36,919 nucleotides of DNA, from positions 1-36,919 of the forward strand of contig NZ_LJGU01000096.1 of assembly GCF_001751245.1 (NCBI RefSeq). The letters are read 5' to 3'. This stretch comes from Streptomyces oceani (GTDB taxonomy: Bacteria; Actinomycetota; Actinomycetes; Streptomycetales; Streptomycetaceae). Positions 15,123 through 25,768 of the stretch are shown here, one piece after another (positions within the stretch are counted from its first letter, which is position 1; each line of letters begins with the position of its first letter). The notes below the pieces were generated by a model. It did no database searches, was not told where the DNA came from, and saw only the letters and a list, made by a program, of their open reading frames with translations. A program made the position numbers and the translations under genes.

Positions 15123-15278
15123 TCATTGCTGCTGCGGGGTGTGCCCCGTCGCTCCGCCGTTGTCGCGACGGTCGAGGGCTCGCTGGAGTGCCGCGGCGGC
15201 GTTCCGGCGGTCGGTGTTGTCATGGCCGTTGCGGACGGCGGCGGCGTGTCGGGTGCGGCGACGGGCGGTTTTCTCCAT
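15123..15278 (-). CDS. Small basic protein of 51 aa, function unknown
   Basis: A short ORF on the minus strand upstream of leuB, starting ATG 15278 with AAGGAG 9-10 bases upstream. The product starts MEKTARRRTRHAAAVRNGHD, continues NTDRRNAAAALQRALDRRDN and ends GGATGHTPQQQ. It is strongly basic with one amphipathic helix and no signal or membrane segment. Codon third positions are GC-rich as in neighbouring genes. I do not recognise a domain; a nucleic-acid-binding role is only suggested by charge. It lies 124 bases before leuB on the same strand and could be co-transcribed with it. Confidence 0.55.
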   Translation of the reverse strand: MEKTARRRTRHAAAVRNGHDNTDRRNAAAALQRALDRRDNGGATGHTPQQQ

Positions 15279-15614
15279 GATGCAGCGACTCCTTCTGCAT
15301 GAGGCTTCGAGAAGGTGAGTTCAACGCGCCGGAATAGGCGGGGGTTTGCGGTGCGACAGGGGTCACCTGCGCCAGAGCACCGCGCCTCATCCGCTGTCGC
15401 CCGATGGAGCGAGAAGTTCGGCTGCTACCACGGTAGAAGCTCCGGGCCCGGATGTCTCGTTTTTAGTTGGCCTTCCTACTATCTGAGACGGCGGCAACTC
15501 CGACCTGCGGTTCTCCTGTCACTCGCGCACCATGCGCCGCAGTACGCCGCGCCTGCCGATCCGTACACGTCGGCACCGGATGGCACACGCGTGGGGCCAG
15601 CCCGTACGTACGAC

Positions 15615-15648
15615 GAGTGGACGGGCCCCTACGGAGCACCGTCCACTC
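15615..15648 (-). terminator. Second hairpin after pruA
   Basis: Perfect 10-bp arms GAGTGGACGG and CCGTCCACTC with a 14-base loop, about 42 bases past the pruA stop codon. Together with the adjacent stem it makes a tandem terminator. Confidence 0.65.
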
Positions 15649-15658
15649 ACCACTGGTC

Positions 15659-15683
15659 GGTGCCCGCTCTCGGGACGGGCACC
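15659..15683 (-). terminator. First hairpin after pruA
   Basis: 8-bp arms GGTGCCCG and CGGGCACC with a 9-base loop, seven bases past the pruA stop codon. It lacks a T-tract, as is common in Streptomyces. Confidence 0.65.
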
Positions 15684-15689
15684 CGGGCG

Positions 15690-17321
15690 TCAACCCATGT
15701 GCGGGTAGCGATAGTCCGTCGGCGCGACCTGCGTCTCCTTGATCGCCCGGGGCGACATCCAGCGCAGCAGGTTGAACTTCGAGCCCGCCTTGTCGTTCGT
15801 ACCGGAGGCGCGGGCGCCACCGAACGGCTGCTGCCCGACGATCGAACCGGTGGGCCGGTCGTTCAGGTAGAAGTTGCCGGCGGCGAACCGTAGCTTCTCG
15901 CTGACCTGGTTCAGCACCTGCCGGTCCTGCGCGATGACGGCGCCCGTGAGCGCGTAGGCGGAGGCCGACTCCATCTGGTCGAGCATGGTGTCGAAGTCGC
16001 CGTCCTCGTAGACGTGCACGGCGATGACCGGGCCGAAGTACTCCTTCTTGAAGACCTCGTTCTCCGCGTCCGAACAACTGATCACGGTCGGCCGCACGAA
16101 GTAGCCGACCGAGTCGTCGTACGTCCCGCCCGCGACAATCTCGCAGCTCGGGTCGGAGGCGGCGAAGTCGATGGCGGCCTTGTTCTTGGCGAAGGCACGG
16201 TCGTCGATGACGGCGCCGATGAAGTTCGACAGGTCCGAGACGTCACCCATGGTCAGCCCCTCGACCTCGGCCGCCAGGTCGTCCCGCAACCCACCGTCCC
16301 ACAGCGAGCGCGGGATGTACGCCCGGGAGGCGGCCGAGCACTTCTGCCCCTGGTACTCGAAGGCACCGCGGGTCACGGCGGTCTTCAGGATCGCCGGGTC
16401 GGCGCTGGGGTGGGCGACGATGAAGTCCTTGCCCCCGGTCTCGCCGACCAGCCGGGGATAGGACTTGTAGCCGGCGATGTTCTCCCCCACGCTCTTCCAC
16501 AGGTGCTGGAACGTCGCCGTCGAGCCGGTGAAGTGCACGCCCGCCAGGTCCTGGTGCGGCAGCGCGACCTCGGACACCTCGAGCCCGTCGCCCGTGACCA
16601 GATTGATCACCCCCTTGGGCAGACCCGCCTCCTCGAGCAACTGCATCAGCAGCACGGCCGCGTGCGTCTGGGTCTGCGAGGGCTTCCACACCACGACGTT
16701 GCCCATCAGCGCCGGGGCGGTTGGCAGGTTGCCCGCGATGGCGGTGAAGTTGAACGGCGTGATCGCGTAGACGAAGCCCTCCAGCGGCCGGTGGTCCAGC
16801 CGGTTCCAGATGCCCTTGGGTTGGATGGGGGGCTGCTCGGCGAGCAGTTCCCGTGCGTAGTGCACGTTGAACCGCCAGAAGTCGATCAGCTCGCAGGGTG
16901 CGTCGATCTCCGCCTGCTGAGCGGTCTTCGACTGGCCGAGCATGGTGGAGGCGGCGATCGTCTCGCGCCACGGCCCGGAGAGCAGTTCCGCCGCCTTCAG
17001 GATGATCGCGGCACGGTCGTCGAAGGGCATCGCACGCCAGGCCGGCGCCGCGGCGAGCGCCGCGTCGATCGCGTCCTGGGCGTCCTGCCGGGTGGCGTTG
17101 CCGTACGTGCCGAGCACGGCACCGTGGTTGTGCGGCTGTACGACGTCGACGCGTTCGCCACCGCCCATCCGCCGCTCGCCGTTGATCGTCATCGGCAGGT
17201 CGATCGGGTTCTCGGCGAGTTCCTTGAGCTTCCGTTCGAGTCGGGCCCGTTCCGGGCTGCCGGGCGCGTACGTGTGCACCGGCTCGTTGTAAGGGGCGGG
17301 GACCTGGGTCACAGCGTCCAT
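15690..17321 (-). CDS. pruA: L-glutamate gamma-semialdehyde (P5C) dehydrogenase
   Basis: A 543-aa aldehyde dehydrogenase for the second step of proline breakdown, oxidising glutamate semialdehyde to glutamate with NAD. Features: Rossmann region AITPFNFTAIAGNLPTAPALMGNVVVWKPSQ, catalytic Glu294 in VGETGGKDF, catalytic Cys328 in GQKCSAASR, and the P5C-dehydrogenase C-terminus VGQQPFGGARASGTNDKAG. Length matches the monofunctional family rather than fused PutA. A strong ribosome site GAAGGAGATACC precedes ATG 17321. It follows the proline dehydrogenase gene by 122 bases on the same strand, so the two are probably one operon. Confidence 0.95.
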   Translation of the reverse strand: MDAVTQVPAPYNEPVHTYAPGSPERARLERKLKELAENPIDLPMTINGERRMGGGERVDVVQPHNHGAVLGTYGNATRQDAQDAIDAALAAAPAWRAMPFDDRAAIILKAAELLSGPWRETIAASTMLGQSKTAQQAEIDAPCELIDFWRFNVHYARELLAEQPPIQPKGIWNRLDHRPLEGFVYAITPFNFTAIAGNLPTAPALMGNVVVWKPSQTQTHAAVLLMQLLEEAGLPKGVINLVTGDGLEVSEVALPHQDLAGVHFTGSTATFQHLWKSVGENIAGYKSYPRLVGETGGKDFIVAHPSADPAILKTAVTRGAFEYQGQKCSAASRAYIPRSLWDGGLRDDLAAEVEGLTMGDVSDLSNFIGAVIDDRAFAKNKAAIDFAASDPSCEIVAGGTYDDSVGYFVRPTVISCSDAENEVFKKEYFGPVIAVHVYEDGDFDTMLDQMESASAYALTGAVIAQDRQVLNQVSEKLRFAAGNFYLNDRPTGSIVGQQPFGGARASGTNDKAGSKFNLLRWMSPRAIKETQVAPTDYRYPHMG

Positions 17322-17443
17322 GGCGGCGGTATCTCCTTCACGTCGGGTCTCGCGGTTCTGGATCTTCCCTGAGGGATGCGGTGGCTGTGCTGGCTGTGGG
17401 TGTCAGCCCCGCCGCAGCCGCGCTGTCAGCATAAGAGCGCCTG

Positions 17444-18370
17444 TCAGTGCCGGCTGGCCAGCGAACGCAGGAAGAAGGCGAGATTGGCCGGACGCTCCGC
17501 GAGACGACGCATGAAGTAGCCGTACCAATCGGTGCCATACGGGACGTACACGCGCATGCGATGGTGCTGTGCCACGAGCCGCCGCTGTTCGGCCTCCCGG
17601 ATGCCGTACAGCATCTGGAACTCGAACTCGTCCTGTTTACGCCCCGCCCGCCGGGCCAGCTCCTGGGCGATGGCCACGATCCGCGGGTCGTGCGAGCCGA
17701 CCATCGGATAGCCCTTGCCCGCCATCAGGACCTTCAGGCAGCGGACGTACGCCCGGTCGACATCGCGCTTGTTCTGATATGCGACCTCGGCGGGCTCGTC
17801 GTACGCCCCCTTCACCAGCCGTACTCGCGAGCCTTCCCCGGCCAGCGCGCGGCAGTCGTCCTCGGTCCGGAAGAGGTAGGACTGCACGACCGCACCGGTC
17901 CGCGGAAAGTCCTTCCGCAGCTCAGCGAGGATCGCCAGGGTGGAGTCCACGGTGGTGTGGTCCTCCATGTCCAGGGTGACCATGGTGCCCAGTTCGGCGG
18001 CGCGCTCGACGACCGGCCGGACGTTCTCGTACGCCACCTCGTGCCCGCCCGGCAGCGCCTGCCCGAAGGCCGACAACTTCACCGACATCTCCGCGTGCGC
18101 GGCCAGGTCCTCCCTGGCCAGCGCCTCGCACAGGGCGAGGTAGGCGTCCCGGTTGCGCGACGCCTCCGCCCGATCGCCGGTGTCCTCGCCCAGGTGGTCG
18201 AAGGTCACGTCCATCCCTGCGGCGGCCAGCGACCGCACCGTACGCAGTGCCTCGTCGAGGCGTTCGCCGGCGACGTATCGATCCACCACGGTACGGGTGA
18301 CCGGTGCGGTCGAGACCGCGTGGCGGATGGTGTCACTGCGGGCGGCACCGCGCAGTACGGGACCCAGCAT
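17444..18370 (-). CDS. putB: Proline dehydrogenase, monofunctional
   Basis: A 308-aa FAD-dependent proline dehydrogenase, the first step of proline catabolism (proline to P5C, electrons to quinone). Barrel motifs in order: VTFDHLGED, MSVKLSAFG, VTLDMEDHTTVDST, RLVKGAYDEP, GSHDPRI, EFQMLYGIREAEQRRL and the substrate-binding Arg pair in YGYFMRRLAERPANL. I chose ATG 18370 because GGAGGTGACC lies directly before it; a GTG two codons earlier sits inside that ribosome site. Its upstream region (about 265 bases) is shared with the divergent regulator at 18636, which likely controls it. The symbol is by analogy (putB/fadM are both used). Confidence 0.93.
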   Translation of the reverse strand: MLGPVLRGAARSDTIRHAVSTAPVTRTVVDRYVAGERLDEALRTVRSLAAAGMDVTFDHLGEDTGDRAEASRNRDAYLALCEALAREDLAAHAEMSVKLSAFGQALPGGHEVAYENVRPVVERAAELGTMVTLDMEDHTTVDSTLAILAELRKDFPRTGAVVQSYLFRTEDDCRALAGEGSRVRLVKGAYDEPAEVAYQNKRDVDRAYVRCLKVLMAGKGYPMVGSHDPRIVAIAQELARRAGRKQDEFEFQMLYGIREAEQRRLVAQHHRMRVYVPYGTDWYGYFMRRLAERPANLAFFLRSLASRH

Positions 18371-18585
18371 GGTCACCTCCAGATGAACCTGTGTCCGACG
18401 GATACGTCAGCCACCGCGCAATCTAGGGAGCGACTCGGGGCCGGGGCCATCGACACCTGTCACGTGTCCGTGGCGGCGAACTCAGACAGATGTATGAGAA
18501 TGGTGAGCGGGCTGGTCTCACCACCAGGCGACCGCCCGACCAGTGAGGAGAGCACCGCGGCCAGCGCACCCGGGACGAGCGACCG

Positions 18586-18605
18586 CACAGCACAGCACAG
18601 CACAC
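18586..18605 (+). repeat. Short CACAG tandem repeat in regulator 5' region
   Basis: Nearly four copies of the 5-base unit CACAG lie 31-50 bases before the regulator ATG. It is probably in the 5' leader of that mRNA. It may be slippage-prone, but no function is evident. Confidence 0.5.
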
Positions 18606-18635
18606 GAACGGACGGGGACGGCACAGAGGCGCGCC

Positions 18636-20036
18636 ATGCGTGAGGACTACCAATCACTGATCGACGAGATCTCCGCCCTGCTCGGCACGCCTGCGACCCT
18701 GGAGGGCCGGGACTTCGCGCTGATCGCCTTCGGCGCGCACGAGGCGGGGGACGGCTCGTCGCCCGACCTGGACCCCGTACGCACCAGCACCATCCTGCGG
18801 CGCCGCTCCAGCACCGCCGTCCGCGCCTGGTTCGAGAGCTACGGAATCGCCCACGCCACCGGGCCCGTACACATCCCACCTGACCCCACGGCCGGCGTGA
18901 GCACCGGTCGCCTCTGCCTGCCGGCACGGCACGGGGGCGTGGTGCACGGCTACGTCTGGTTGCTCGAGGACGCGGCGCTGGAGACCTCTGATCCCCGCCT
19001 GCTCCAAGCCCAGTCGAGGGCGGCCCGGATCGGCGAACTGCTGGCCGCGGACGCGCGCGCGGGCAGCGAGACCGGCGAACTGCTCAGCACGTTGCTGGAG
19101 GCCCCCGCCGCCGAGCAGCGGGCACGTGCCGAGGAAGGACTGGCCGCCAAGCTACGGGACCGGGCCACGGGTCCGTTGGCGATGCTGGCGGTCGTCCCTT
19201 GGCCGAGCGGGCAGCGGTACGGAGCGCCGGCGCCTCGTGCGCCCGGGCTGCCGAACGTCCTCGCGGAGAGCCTGCTGCCCGTACGACAGCAGGCGGGACG
19301 GGTCGAATCCGGCCAGCGCTCCGGACGGGCCAGTCCGCAGGGCGGCCAGCCGCCGCCGGTCGCCCTCGCCGCGCTGGTCCGGTTGCACGCCGGAGGCAGC
19401 CTGGCCCCGGCACGTACGGCCGCCGAACGGCTGCTGGCGACGCCTCGGTTGTCCGATGACGGGACGGGCGGGACGGACAGGTCCCCTGGGACGGTCAGGG
19501 GAACCGGCGCGGTCGCGACGGTCACCGCCCCCGGAGACACGCGAACCGGTGCGGGCGCCGGGCTGAGCGCGCCCACACGCGGCTTGGGGGAACTGCGTAC
19601 GGCATGGCGGCAGGCCCTCGCCGCGGCCCGGGTCGCCGCCGCTGACCCGCGGCACGGGCCGGTCGGCGCGTGGGAGTCGCTGGGTCCGTACCGGCTGCTC
19701 GTCGCGCTGGGCGGGCCGCACGTCGGCCGCGGGGCGGCGAACGAGGTGACGGCGACGACTGGGGCGGCACCTGCCGGCTCGGTCGAGCAGGATGCCGCCG
19801 ACCCCGCCGTACGTCCCCTGCTGGCACACCGGGGTTTGTCGGACACCGTGGAATGTTTCCTGGACCGGGCGGGCCAGGCGGGGCGTACGGCATCTGAACT
19901 GGGGATTCACCGGCAGACGCTCTATTACCGGCTCTCCCGGGCGGAACGCCTCACCGGACTCGATCTGCACGACGGCGAGCACCGGCTGCTGCTCCACATG
20001 GCACTCAAGGCCGCCCGGCTCGCCGGACGGCCTTGA
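18636..20036 (+). CDS. PucR-family transcriptional regulator
   Basis: A 466-aa regulator. The C-terminus is the PucR-type helix-turn-helix: LSDTVECFLDRAGQAGRTASELGIHRQTLYYRLSRAERLTGLDL. The middle (residues about 60-170) resembles a sensory/GAF-like region, followed by a Gly/Pro/Thr-rich insert (about 265-325) typical of disordered linkers. ATG 18636 follows AGAGGCGCGCC. It is divergent from the proline dehydrogenase-pruA pair, the usual arrangement of proline-responsive PucR/PutR regulators, so activation of proline catabolism is the likely role, though inferred. Its 3' end is part of a tandem duplication. Confidence 0.85.
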   Translation: MREDYQSLIDEISALLGTPATLEGRDFALIAFGAHEAGDGSSPDLDPVRTSTILRRRSSTAVRAWFESYGIAHATGPVHIPPDPTAGVSTGRLCLPARHGGVVHGYVWLLEDAALETSDPRLLQAQSRAARIGELLAADARAGSETGELLSTLLEAPAAEQRARAEEGLAAKLRDRATGPLAMLAVVPWPSGQRYGAPAPRAPGLPNVLAESLLPVRQQAGRVESGQRSGRASPQGGQPPPVALAALVRLHAGGSLAPARTAAERLLATPRLSDDGTGGTDRSPGTVRGTGAVATVTAPGDTRTGAGAGLSAPTRGLGELRTAWRQALAAARVAAADPRHGPVGAWESLGPYRLLVALGGPHVGRGAANEVTATTGAAPAGSVEQDAADPAVRPLLAHRGLSDTVECFLDRAGQAGRTASELGIHRQTLYYRLSRAERLTGLDLHDGEHRLLLHMALKAARLAGRP

Positions 20037-20076
20037 ACACGGTACCGCCCGGCTCGCCGGACGGCCTTGAACACGG
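20011..20076 (+). repeat. 34-bp tandem duplication at the regulator 3' end
   Basis: A 32-base perfect match (starting CCGCCCGGCTCGCCGGACGG) at 20011-20042 and 20045-20076, period 34. The first copy carries the last codons and stop codon of the PucR gene. Within a copy AAGGCCG...CGGCCTT and inner CCGG-CTCG-CCGG form a hairpin, so a terminator-like stem has been copied. The convergent serA stop codon is 14 bases further on. Confidence 0.9.
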
Positions 20077-20089
20077 GACGCTCCCGCGG

Positions 20090-21679
20090 TCAGTCCTGCA
20101 GGTTGACGTTGCGCGCGGAGGTGGCGCCGACCTCGCCCGCGATCTCGGTCAGCACCGGCCCGGGGATCGTGTCGTCAACGGTCAGCGCGACCAGGGCCTC
20201 GCCACCCGCGGTGGACCGGGACACCTGCATACCGGCGATATTGACGCCCGCGTCGCCGAGGATGCGACCCACGGTGCCGACGACGCCGGGCCGGTCGGCG
20301 TACCGCAGGAACGCCATGTGATCGGCCAGGGCCAGGTCGACGCCGTGCTCGTTGATCGAGACGATCTTCTGCTGGTTTCGGGGTCCGCTGAGCGTCCCGG
20401 CGACGGAGATCTCCTCGCCGTTGCTGAGAGTGCCCCGCACGATCACGACGTTGCGGTGCTCCGGGGACTCGCTCGAGGTGGTCAGCCGCACCTCGACGCC
20501 GCGTTCCTGGGCGAACAGCGGAGCGTTGACGTACGAGACAGTGTCGTCCACCACGTCCTCGAACACGCCCTTCAGCGCGGAGAGTTCCAGGACCTTCACG
20601 TCATGCTGCGTGATCTCGCCGTACACCTCGACGTCGAGCCGGACCGCGACCTCACCGGAGAGCGCCGTGAAGATCCGGCCGAGCTTCTCGGCGAGCGGCA
20701 GCGCGGGGCGTACGTCCTCGGCGATCACGCCGCCCTGTACGTTCACCGCGTCCGGCACCAACTCTCCCGCCAGCGCCAGCCGCACGGACTTCGCCACCGA
20801 GATGCCAGCCTTCTCCTGCGCCTCACCGGTGGAGGCGCCCAGGTGCGGGGTGCACACGACCTGGTCGAACTGGAAGAGCGGCGAGTCGGTGCAGGGCTCG
20901 GAGGCGTAGACGTCCAGGCCCGCTCCGGCGACCCGGCCCTCCTTCAGCGCCGCCGCGAGCGCGTCCTCATCGACGATGCCACCACGGGCGGCGTTCACGA
21001 CTCGGACCTCGGGCTTGACCTTGTGCAGCGCGTCATCGCCGATCAGACCCTGCGTCTCCGGGGTCTTCGGCAGGTGCACGGTGATGAAGTCGGAGACCTC
21101 GAGCAGTTCGTCCAGCGAGAGCAGCTTGACGCCCATCTGCGCGGCCCGGGCGGGCTGTACGTACGGGTCATAGGCCACCACCCGCATGCCGAAGGCGGTC
21201 ATCCGCTGCGCCACGAGCACACCGATCCGCCCCAGCCCGACGACGCCGAGGGTCTTCTCGGACAGCTCGACACCGGTGTACTTGCTGCGCTTCCACTCGC
21301 CGTTCTTCAACGCGGTGTTGGCCTGGGGGATGTTACGTGCGCTGGCCACCAGCAGGCCACACGCAAGCTCCGCCGCGGTGACGATGTTGGACGTCGGTGC
21401 GTTGACCACCATGACGCCGGCCTTCGTCGCGGCGGGCACATCGACGTTGTCCAGCCCCACGCCGGCGCGGGCCACCACCTTCAGCTGCCGGGCGGCGGCC
21501 ACGGCCTCGGCGTCCACCTTCGTGGCGCTCCGTACGAGAATGGCGTCGACGTCTGTGATGGCGGCCAGCAGCTCCGTCCGGTCGCCGCCGTTGCAGTGTC
21601 GGATCTCGAAGTCCGGGCCCAGGGCGTCGACGGTGGCGGGCGACAGCTCTTCAGCGATGAGTACTACGGGCTTGGTCAC
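20090..21679 (-). CDS. serA: D-3-phosphoglycerate dehydrogenase SerA
   Basis: A 529-aa long-form enzyme for the first step of serine synthesis. The N-terminal catalytic part has the NAD fold GVVGLGRIG, the catalytic Arg in VVNAARGGIVD, Glu in LDVYASEP and His in CTPHLGAST. The C-terminal 200 residues form the intervening ASB domain and an ACT domain (FLRYADRPGVVGTVGRILGDAGVNIAGMQVSR) for serine feedback, as in mycobacterial SerA. GTG 21679 follows GAGGAC and starts TKPVVLIAEELSP, the family start; the open frame to 21949 has no support. It is 353 bases downstream of ilvC on the same strand and may share its transcript or have its own promoter. Confidence 0.96.
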   Translation of the reverse strand: MTKPVVLIAEELSPATVDALGPDFEIRHCNGGDRTELLAAITDVDAILVRSATKVDAEAVAAARQLKVVARAGVGLDNVDVPAATKAGVMVVNAPTSNIVTAAELACGLLVASARNIPQANTALKNGEWKRSKYTGVELSEKTLGVVGLGRIGVLVAQRMTAFGMRVVAYDPYVQPARAAQMGVKLLSLDELLEVSDFITVHLPKTPETQGLIGDDALHKVKPEVRVVNAARGGIVDEDALAAALKEGRVAGAGLDVYASEPCTDSPLFQFDQVVCTPHLGASTGEAQEKAGISVAKSVRLALAGELVPDAVNVQGGVIAEDVRPALPLAEKLGRIFTALSGEVAVRLDVEVYGEITQHDVKVLELSALKGVFEDVVDDTVSYVNAPLFAQERGVEVRLTTSSESPEHRNVVIVRGTLSNGEEISVAGTLSGPRNQQKIVSINEHGVDLALADHMAFLRYADRPGVVGTVGRILGDAGVNIAGMQVSRSTAGGEALVALTVDDTIPGPVLTEIAGEVGATSARNVNLQD

Positions 21680-22032
21680 TTGGTCAGTCCTCACTTGTCC
21701 TCGTCGGGCGACCGCGTCCAACGGCCGAAGGCGGTGGAGGTGGGCAGTCGCGTGGAGACGCACGACGCTGTGAGCCTGTGACGCGTTAGTGCTTGCAGTG
21801 TATCCACGGATCTGACCTGCGTACGGCCCTTTCGCGGAATCCGCCCCCCGGGCGGGACCGAAGCGAGCTGTCAAGACGGCGCTGGTCAGCCACGACGGCC
21901 TGATCGCGGAGCGCCTCCCGGAGGTGCGAAGCACCCTCGTACGGGACACGGAACGCCCCCGAGGCCGGAAACACCCCGGAGGACCGGAACGCCCCGAAAA
22001 GCGCCGCGATCAGACCGCCTGTCCGGAACCGC
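21680..22032. other. Intergenic region between ilvC and serA
   Basis: No supported gene. Three imperfect copies of a C(C)GGAA-C-CCCCG unit (from about 21949, 21966 and 21985) and a CCTCC-C-GGAGG stem near 21914 lie here. They could end or process the ilvBNC transcript. The serA promoter should be in the part nearer 21700, but I cannot place it. Confidence 0.4.
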
Positions 22033-23031
<999 letters not shown>

Positions 23032-23105
23032 TTGGGGAATCTCCTTGTGCGAGTGAATCGGATGGTGCGCGTGGTGCGGGTGTTGGTGCGGGGACCGTTC
23101 CGGCC

Positions 23106-23630
23106 TCAGGCGCTGCGCTCGAGCGCCCGTAGAGAGCGGTCGGTGATGGAACGCGCCCCGCGTCCTATGGCGATCGTGCCGGACTGGACCAGTTCCTTGA
23201 TGCCGTACGGCTCGAGCATCCTCAGCAGCGCTTCCAGCTTGTCGCTGCTGCCGGTGGCCTCGATGGTGACGGCCTCCGGCGAGACGTCGACGGTCTTGGC
23301 CCGGAACAACTGCACGATCTCGACGATCTGGGAACGGGTGCCGTTGTCCGAGCGAACCTTCACCAGAACGAGTTCACGCTGAACCGCCGACGCGGGATCG
23401 AGTTCGACGATCTTCAGCACGTTGACCAGCTTGTTGAGCTGCTTTGTGACCTGCTCCAGCGGCAGATCCTCGACATTCACCACAATGGTGATGCGGGAGA
23501 TGTCGGGGTGTTCGGTGACGCCGACCGCGAGTGAGTCGATGTTGAACCCCCTGCGTGAGAACAGGGACGCGATGCGCGCCAGGATTCCGGGAGTGTTCTC
23601 CACCAGGACGGAGAGCGTGTGCTTGGACAT
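23106..23630 (-). CDS. ilvN: Acetolactate synthase small (regulatory) subunit IlvN
   Basis: A 174-aa regulatory subunit of acetohydroxyacid synthase. It has an N-terminal ACT domain ([32 protein letters not shown]) that binds valine and the C-terminal domain [28 protein letters not shown], which contacts IlvB. ATG 23630 follows AAAGG at normal spacing. It lies 111 bases after ilvB and 74 before ilvC, in one operon controlled by the attenuator at 25734-25850. Confidence 0.96.
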   Translation of the reverse strand: MSKHTLSVLVENTPGILARIASLFSRRGFNIDSLAVGVTEHPDISRITIVVNVEDLPLEQVTKQLNKLVNVLKIVELDPASAVQRELVLVKVRSDNGTRSQIVEIVQLFRAKTVDVSPEAVTIEATGSSDKLEALLRMLEPYGIKELVQSGTIAIGRGARSITDRSLRALERSA

Positions 23631-23741
23631 CTGCTAGGCCTTTCGAAGCTCTGTTGTGGCGGACGCCGTGCCGTACGTGTCCTCCGACGCACGGCCCCGG
23701 CGTCTCGGTGGGTCTCTCGTCCAGTCGTCCGTCGTCGGTCG

Positions 23742-25643
23742 TCAGTCGTCACTGTCGCCGAAGTCGGGACGGACCCCACGGGCCGCCATGACCTCGTCGT
23801 TCGAGGTGCCGGCGGCGACCATGGGCCACACCATCGCGTCCTGGTGCACGATGAAGTCGACGATAACCGGCCGGTCGTTGATCGAGTTGGCCTTCTCGAT
23901 CACCGCGTCGAGTTCCTCGGGATCGGTGCAGCGGATGCCCACGCAACCCATCGCCTCGGCCAGTTTGACGAAGTCGGGCACCCGGGTGCCCTGGGGCCGC
24001 GACGAGCCGTGCGGCTCCGCGTCCCCTCCGTGCAGCACGGTGTTGGAGTAGCGCTGGTTGTAGAAGAGCGTCTGCCACTGGCGGACCATGCCCAACGCCC
24101 CGTTGTTGATGATGCCGACCTTGATGGGCACGTTGTTCAGCGCGGCGGTAACCAACTCCTGGTTGGTCATCTGGAAGCAACCGTCGCCGTCGATGGCCCA
24201 GACCGTACGGTCCGGGCGGCCCACCTGGGCACCCAGCGCGGCCGGCACCGCGTAGCCCATGGTGCCCAGGCCACCCGAGTTGAGCCAGCTTCCCGGCTCC
24301 TCGTAACCGATGAAGTGGGCGGCCCACATCTGGTGCTGGCCGACACCAGCGGCGTAGAGGGTGCCCTCCGGGGCCAACTGGCCGATCCGCTCGATCACCT
24401 GCTGCGGGGAGAGGGAACCGTCCTCGGGCAGGTCGTAACCCAGCGGGTACGCCTCCCGCCAGCGGTTCAGCTGCGTCCACCAGTCCTGGTAGCTGCCCGC
24501 TCCGAAGTCGCTGTCGCCGGCGGAAGCTTCCCGGGAGCCGTCCTCCCGGAGGGACTCGAACTCCGCTTGGACGCCGACCACCAGGTCCGCGATGACTTCG
24601 CGGGCGTCTCCCACGATCGGCACGTCGGCGACCCGGTTCTTGCCGATCTCGGCGGGGTCCACGTCCGCGTGCACCACCTTGGCGTACGGAGCGAACGAGT
24701 CGAGCTTGCCGGTCACCCGGTCGTCGAAACGCGCCCCCAGGGCAACGATCAGGTCGGCCTTCTGCAGCGCGGTCACGGCTGCGACGGTGCCGTGCATGCC
24801 GGGCATGCCGAGATGCTGCGGGTGGCTGTCCGGGAAGGCACCGATGCCCATCAGGGTGGTCGTGACCGGCGCCCCGGTCAGCTCCGCCAGAACCTTCAAC
24901 TCCGCGGTCGCACCTGCCTTGAGGACCCCCCCGCCGACGTACAGCACCGGCCGGCGCGCGGCGCCGAACAGCTTGGCGGCCTCCCGGATCTGCTTCGCGT
25001 GCGGCTTGGTGACCGGGCGGTAACCGGGCAGCTCGGGCTGCTGCGGCCAGGAGAAGGCGGCGCTGCCCTGCAGGGCGTCCTTGGCAATGTCCACGACGAC
25101 TGGGCCCGGCCGACCGGTCGAGGCGATGTGGAACGCCTCGGCGATGGTACGGGGGATCTCGTCCGCCTCGGTGACGAGGAAGTTGTGCTTGGTGATCGGC
25201 ATCGAGATGCCGCAGATGTCGGCTTCCTGGAACGCGTCCGTGCCGATCGCGTGCGCGGCGACCTGGCCGGTGATCGCCACCAAGGGGACGGAGTCCATGT
25301 GCGCGTCGGCGAGCGGCGTGACCAGGTTGGTGGCACCGGGCCCGGAGGTCGCCATGCACACTCCGACCCTGCCGGTCGCCTGGGCGTAGCCGGTGGCGGC
25401 GTGACCAGCGCCCTGCTCGTGCCGCACGAGGACGTGGCGCACCGCGGACGAGTCCATCATCGGGTCGTACGCCGGGAGGATCGAGCCACCCGGGATGCCG
25501 AATACGGTGTCGGCGCCGACTTCCTCAAGAGAGCGGATGAGGGACTGGGCGCCCGTCATGTGCTCGACAGTGGCGGTTTGCTGCCCGCCGTGACGGGGCG
25601 GCCTCGGCTGTGGTTTCGGGACCCCGGTGGCCTGATCGGTCAT
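23742..25643 (-). CDS. ilvB: Acetolactate synthase large (catalytic) subunit IlvB
   Basis: A 633-aa thiamine-diphosphate enzyme joining pyruvate with pyruvate or 2-oxobutyrate, the first common step of valine/isoleucine synthesis. The catalytic Glu sits in [21 protein letters not shown]. The TPP-binding motif runs from [14 protein letters not shown] to IINN. FAD-site and subunit-contact motifs ([11 protein letters not shown]) are present. The actinobacterial N-terminal extension (about 28 residues, Pro/Gln-rich) precedes the conserved start. I chose ATG 25643 (MTDQATG); ATG 25646 is adjacent, and the open frame to 25760 runs through the attenuator and is not coding. Transcription is probably set by the leader peptide and terminator upstream. 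Confidence 0.96.
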   Translation of the reverse strand: MTDQATGVPKPQPRPPRHGGQQTATVEHMTGAQSLIRSLEEVGADTVFGIPGGSILPAYDPMMDSSAVRHVLVRHEQGAGHAATGYAQATGRVGVCMATSGPGATNLVTPLADAHMDSVPLVAITGQVAAHAIGTDAFQEADICGISMPITKHNFLVTEADEIPRTIAEAFHIASTGRPGPVVVDIAKDALQGSAAFSWPQQPELPGYRPVTKPHAKQIREAAKLFGAARRPVLYVGGGVLKAGATAELKVLAELTGAPVTTTLMGIGAFPDSHPQHLGMPGMHGTVAAVTALQKADLIVALGARFDDRVTGKLDSFAPYAKVVHADVDPAEIGKNRVADVPIVGDAREVIADLVVGVQAEFESLREDGSREASAGDSDFGAGSYQDWWTQLNRWREAYPLGYDLPEDGSLSPQQVIERIGQLAPEGTLYAAGVGQHQMWAAHFIGYEEPGSWLNSGGLGTMGYAVPAALGAQVGRPDRTVWAIDGDGCFQMTNQELVTAALNNVPIKVGIINNGALGMVRQWQTLFYNQRYSNTVLHGGDAEPHGSSRPQGTRVPDFVKLAEAMGCVGIRCTDPEELDAVIEKANSINDRPVIVDFIVHQDAMVWPMVAAGTSNDEVMAARGVRPDFGDSDD

Positions 25644-25733
25644 CATCTGTCTCTTCTCGGAGAGTGTGGGCTGACGCTCGTTTTGTACGGTGTGTGCGGC
25701 GATTCGCCGGTTGTTCTCAGGTGCTGGTGCAAC

Positions 25734-25768
25734 AAAAAACCCCCCGTGCCCACAGGGCAAGCGAGGGG
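25734..25768 (-). terminator. ilvB attenuator terminator
   Basis: On the minus strand CCCCTCGCTTGCCC pairs back with GGGCACGGGGGG (inner stem TGCCC/GGGCA, outer CCCC/GGGG), followed by TTTTTT. This is a strong intrinsic terminator 90 bases before ilvB with only a leader peptide upstream. Confidence 0.9.

Larger units (their letters stand above)
15279..15689. other. Intergenic region with tandem hairpins after pruA
   Basis: No supported gene. It contains the end of the pruA transcript (hairpins listed separately) and the likely promoter of the 51-aa ORF. A short inverted repeat CTACC-AC-GGTAG lies near 15424 and could be an operator, without further support. Confidence 0.45.

Noticed and set aside
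25644..25760. N-terminal extension of IlvB to 25760
   Set aside because: It would translate through the attenuator hairpin and T-tract and is absent from family members.
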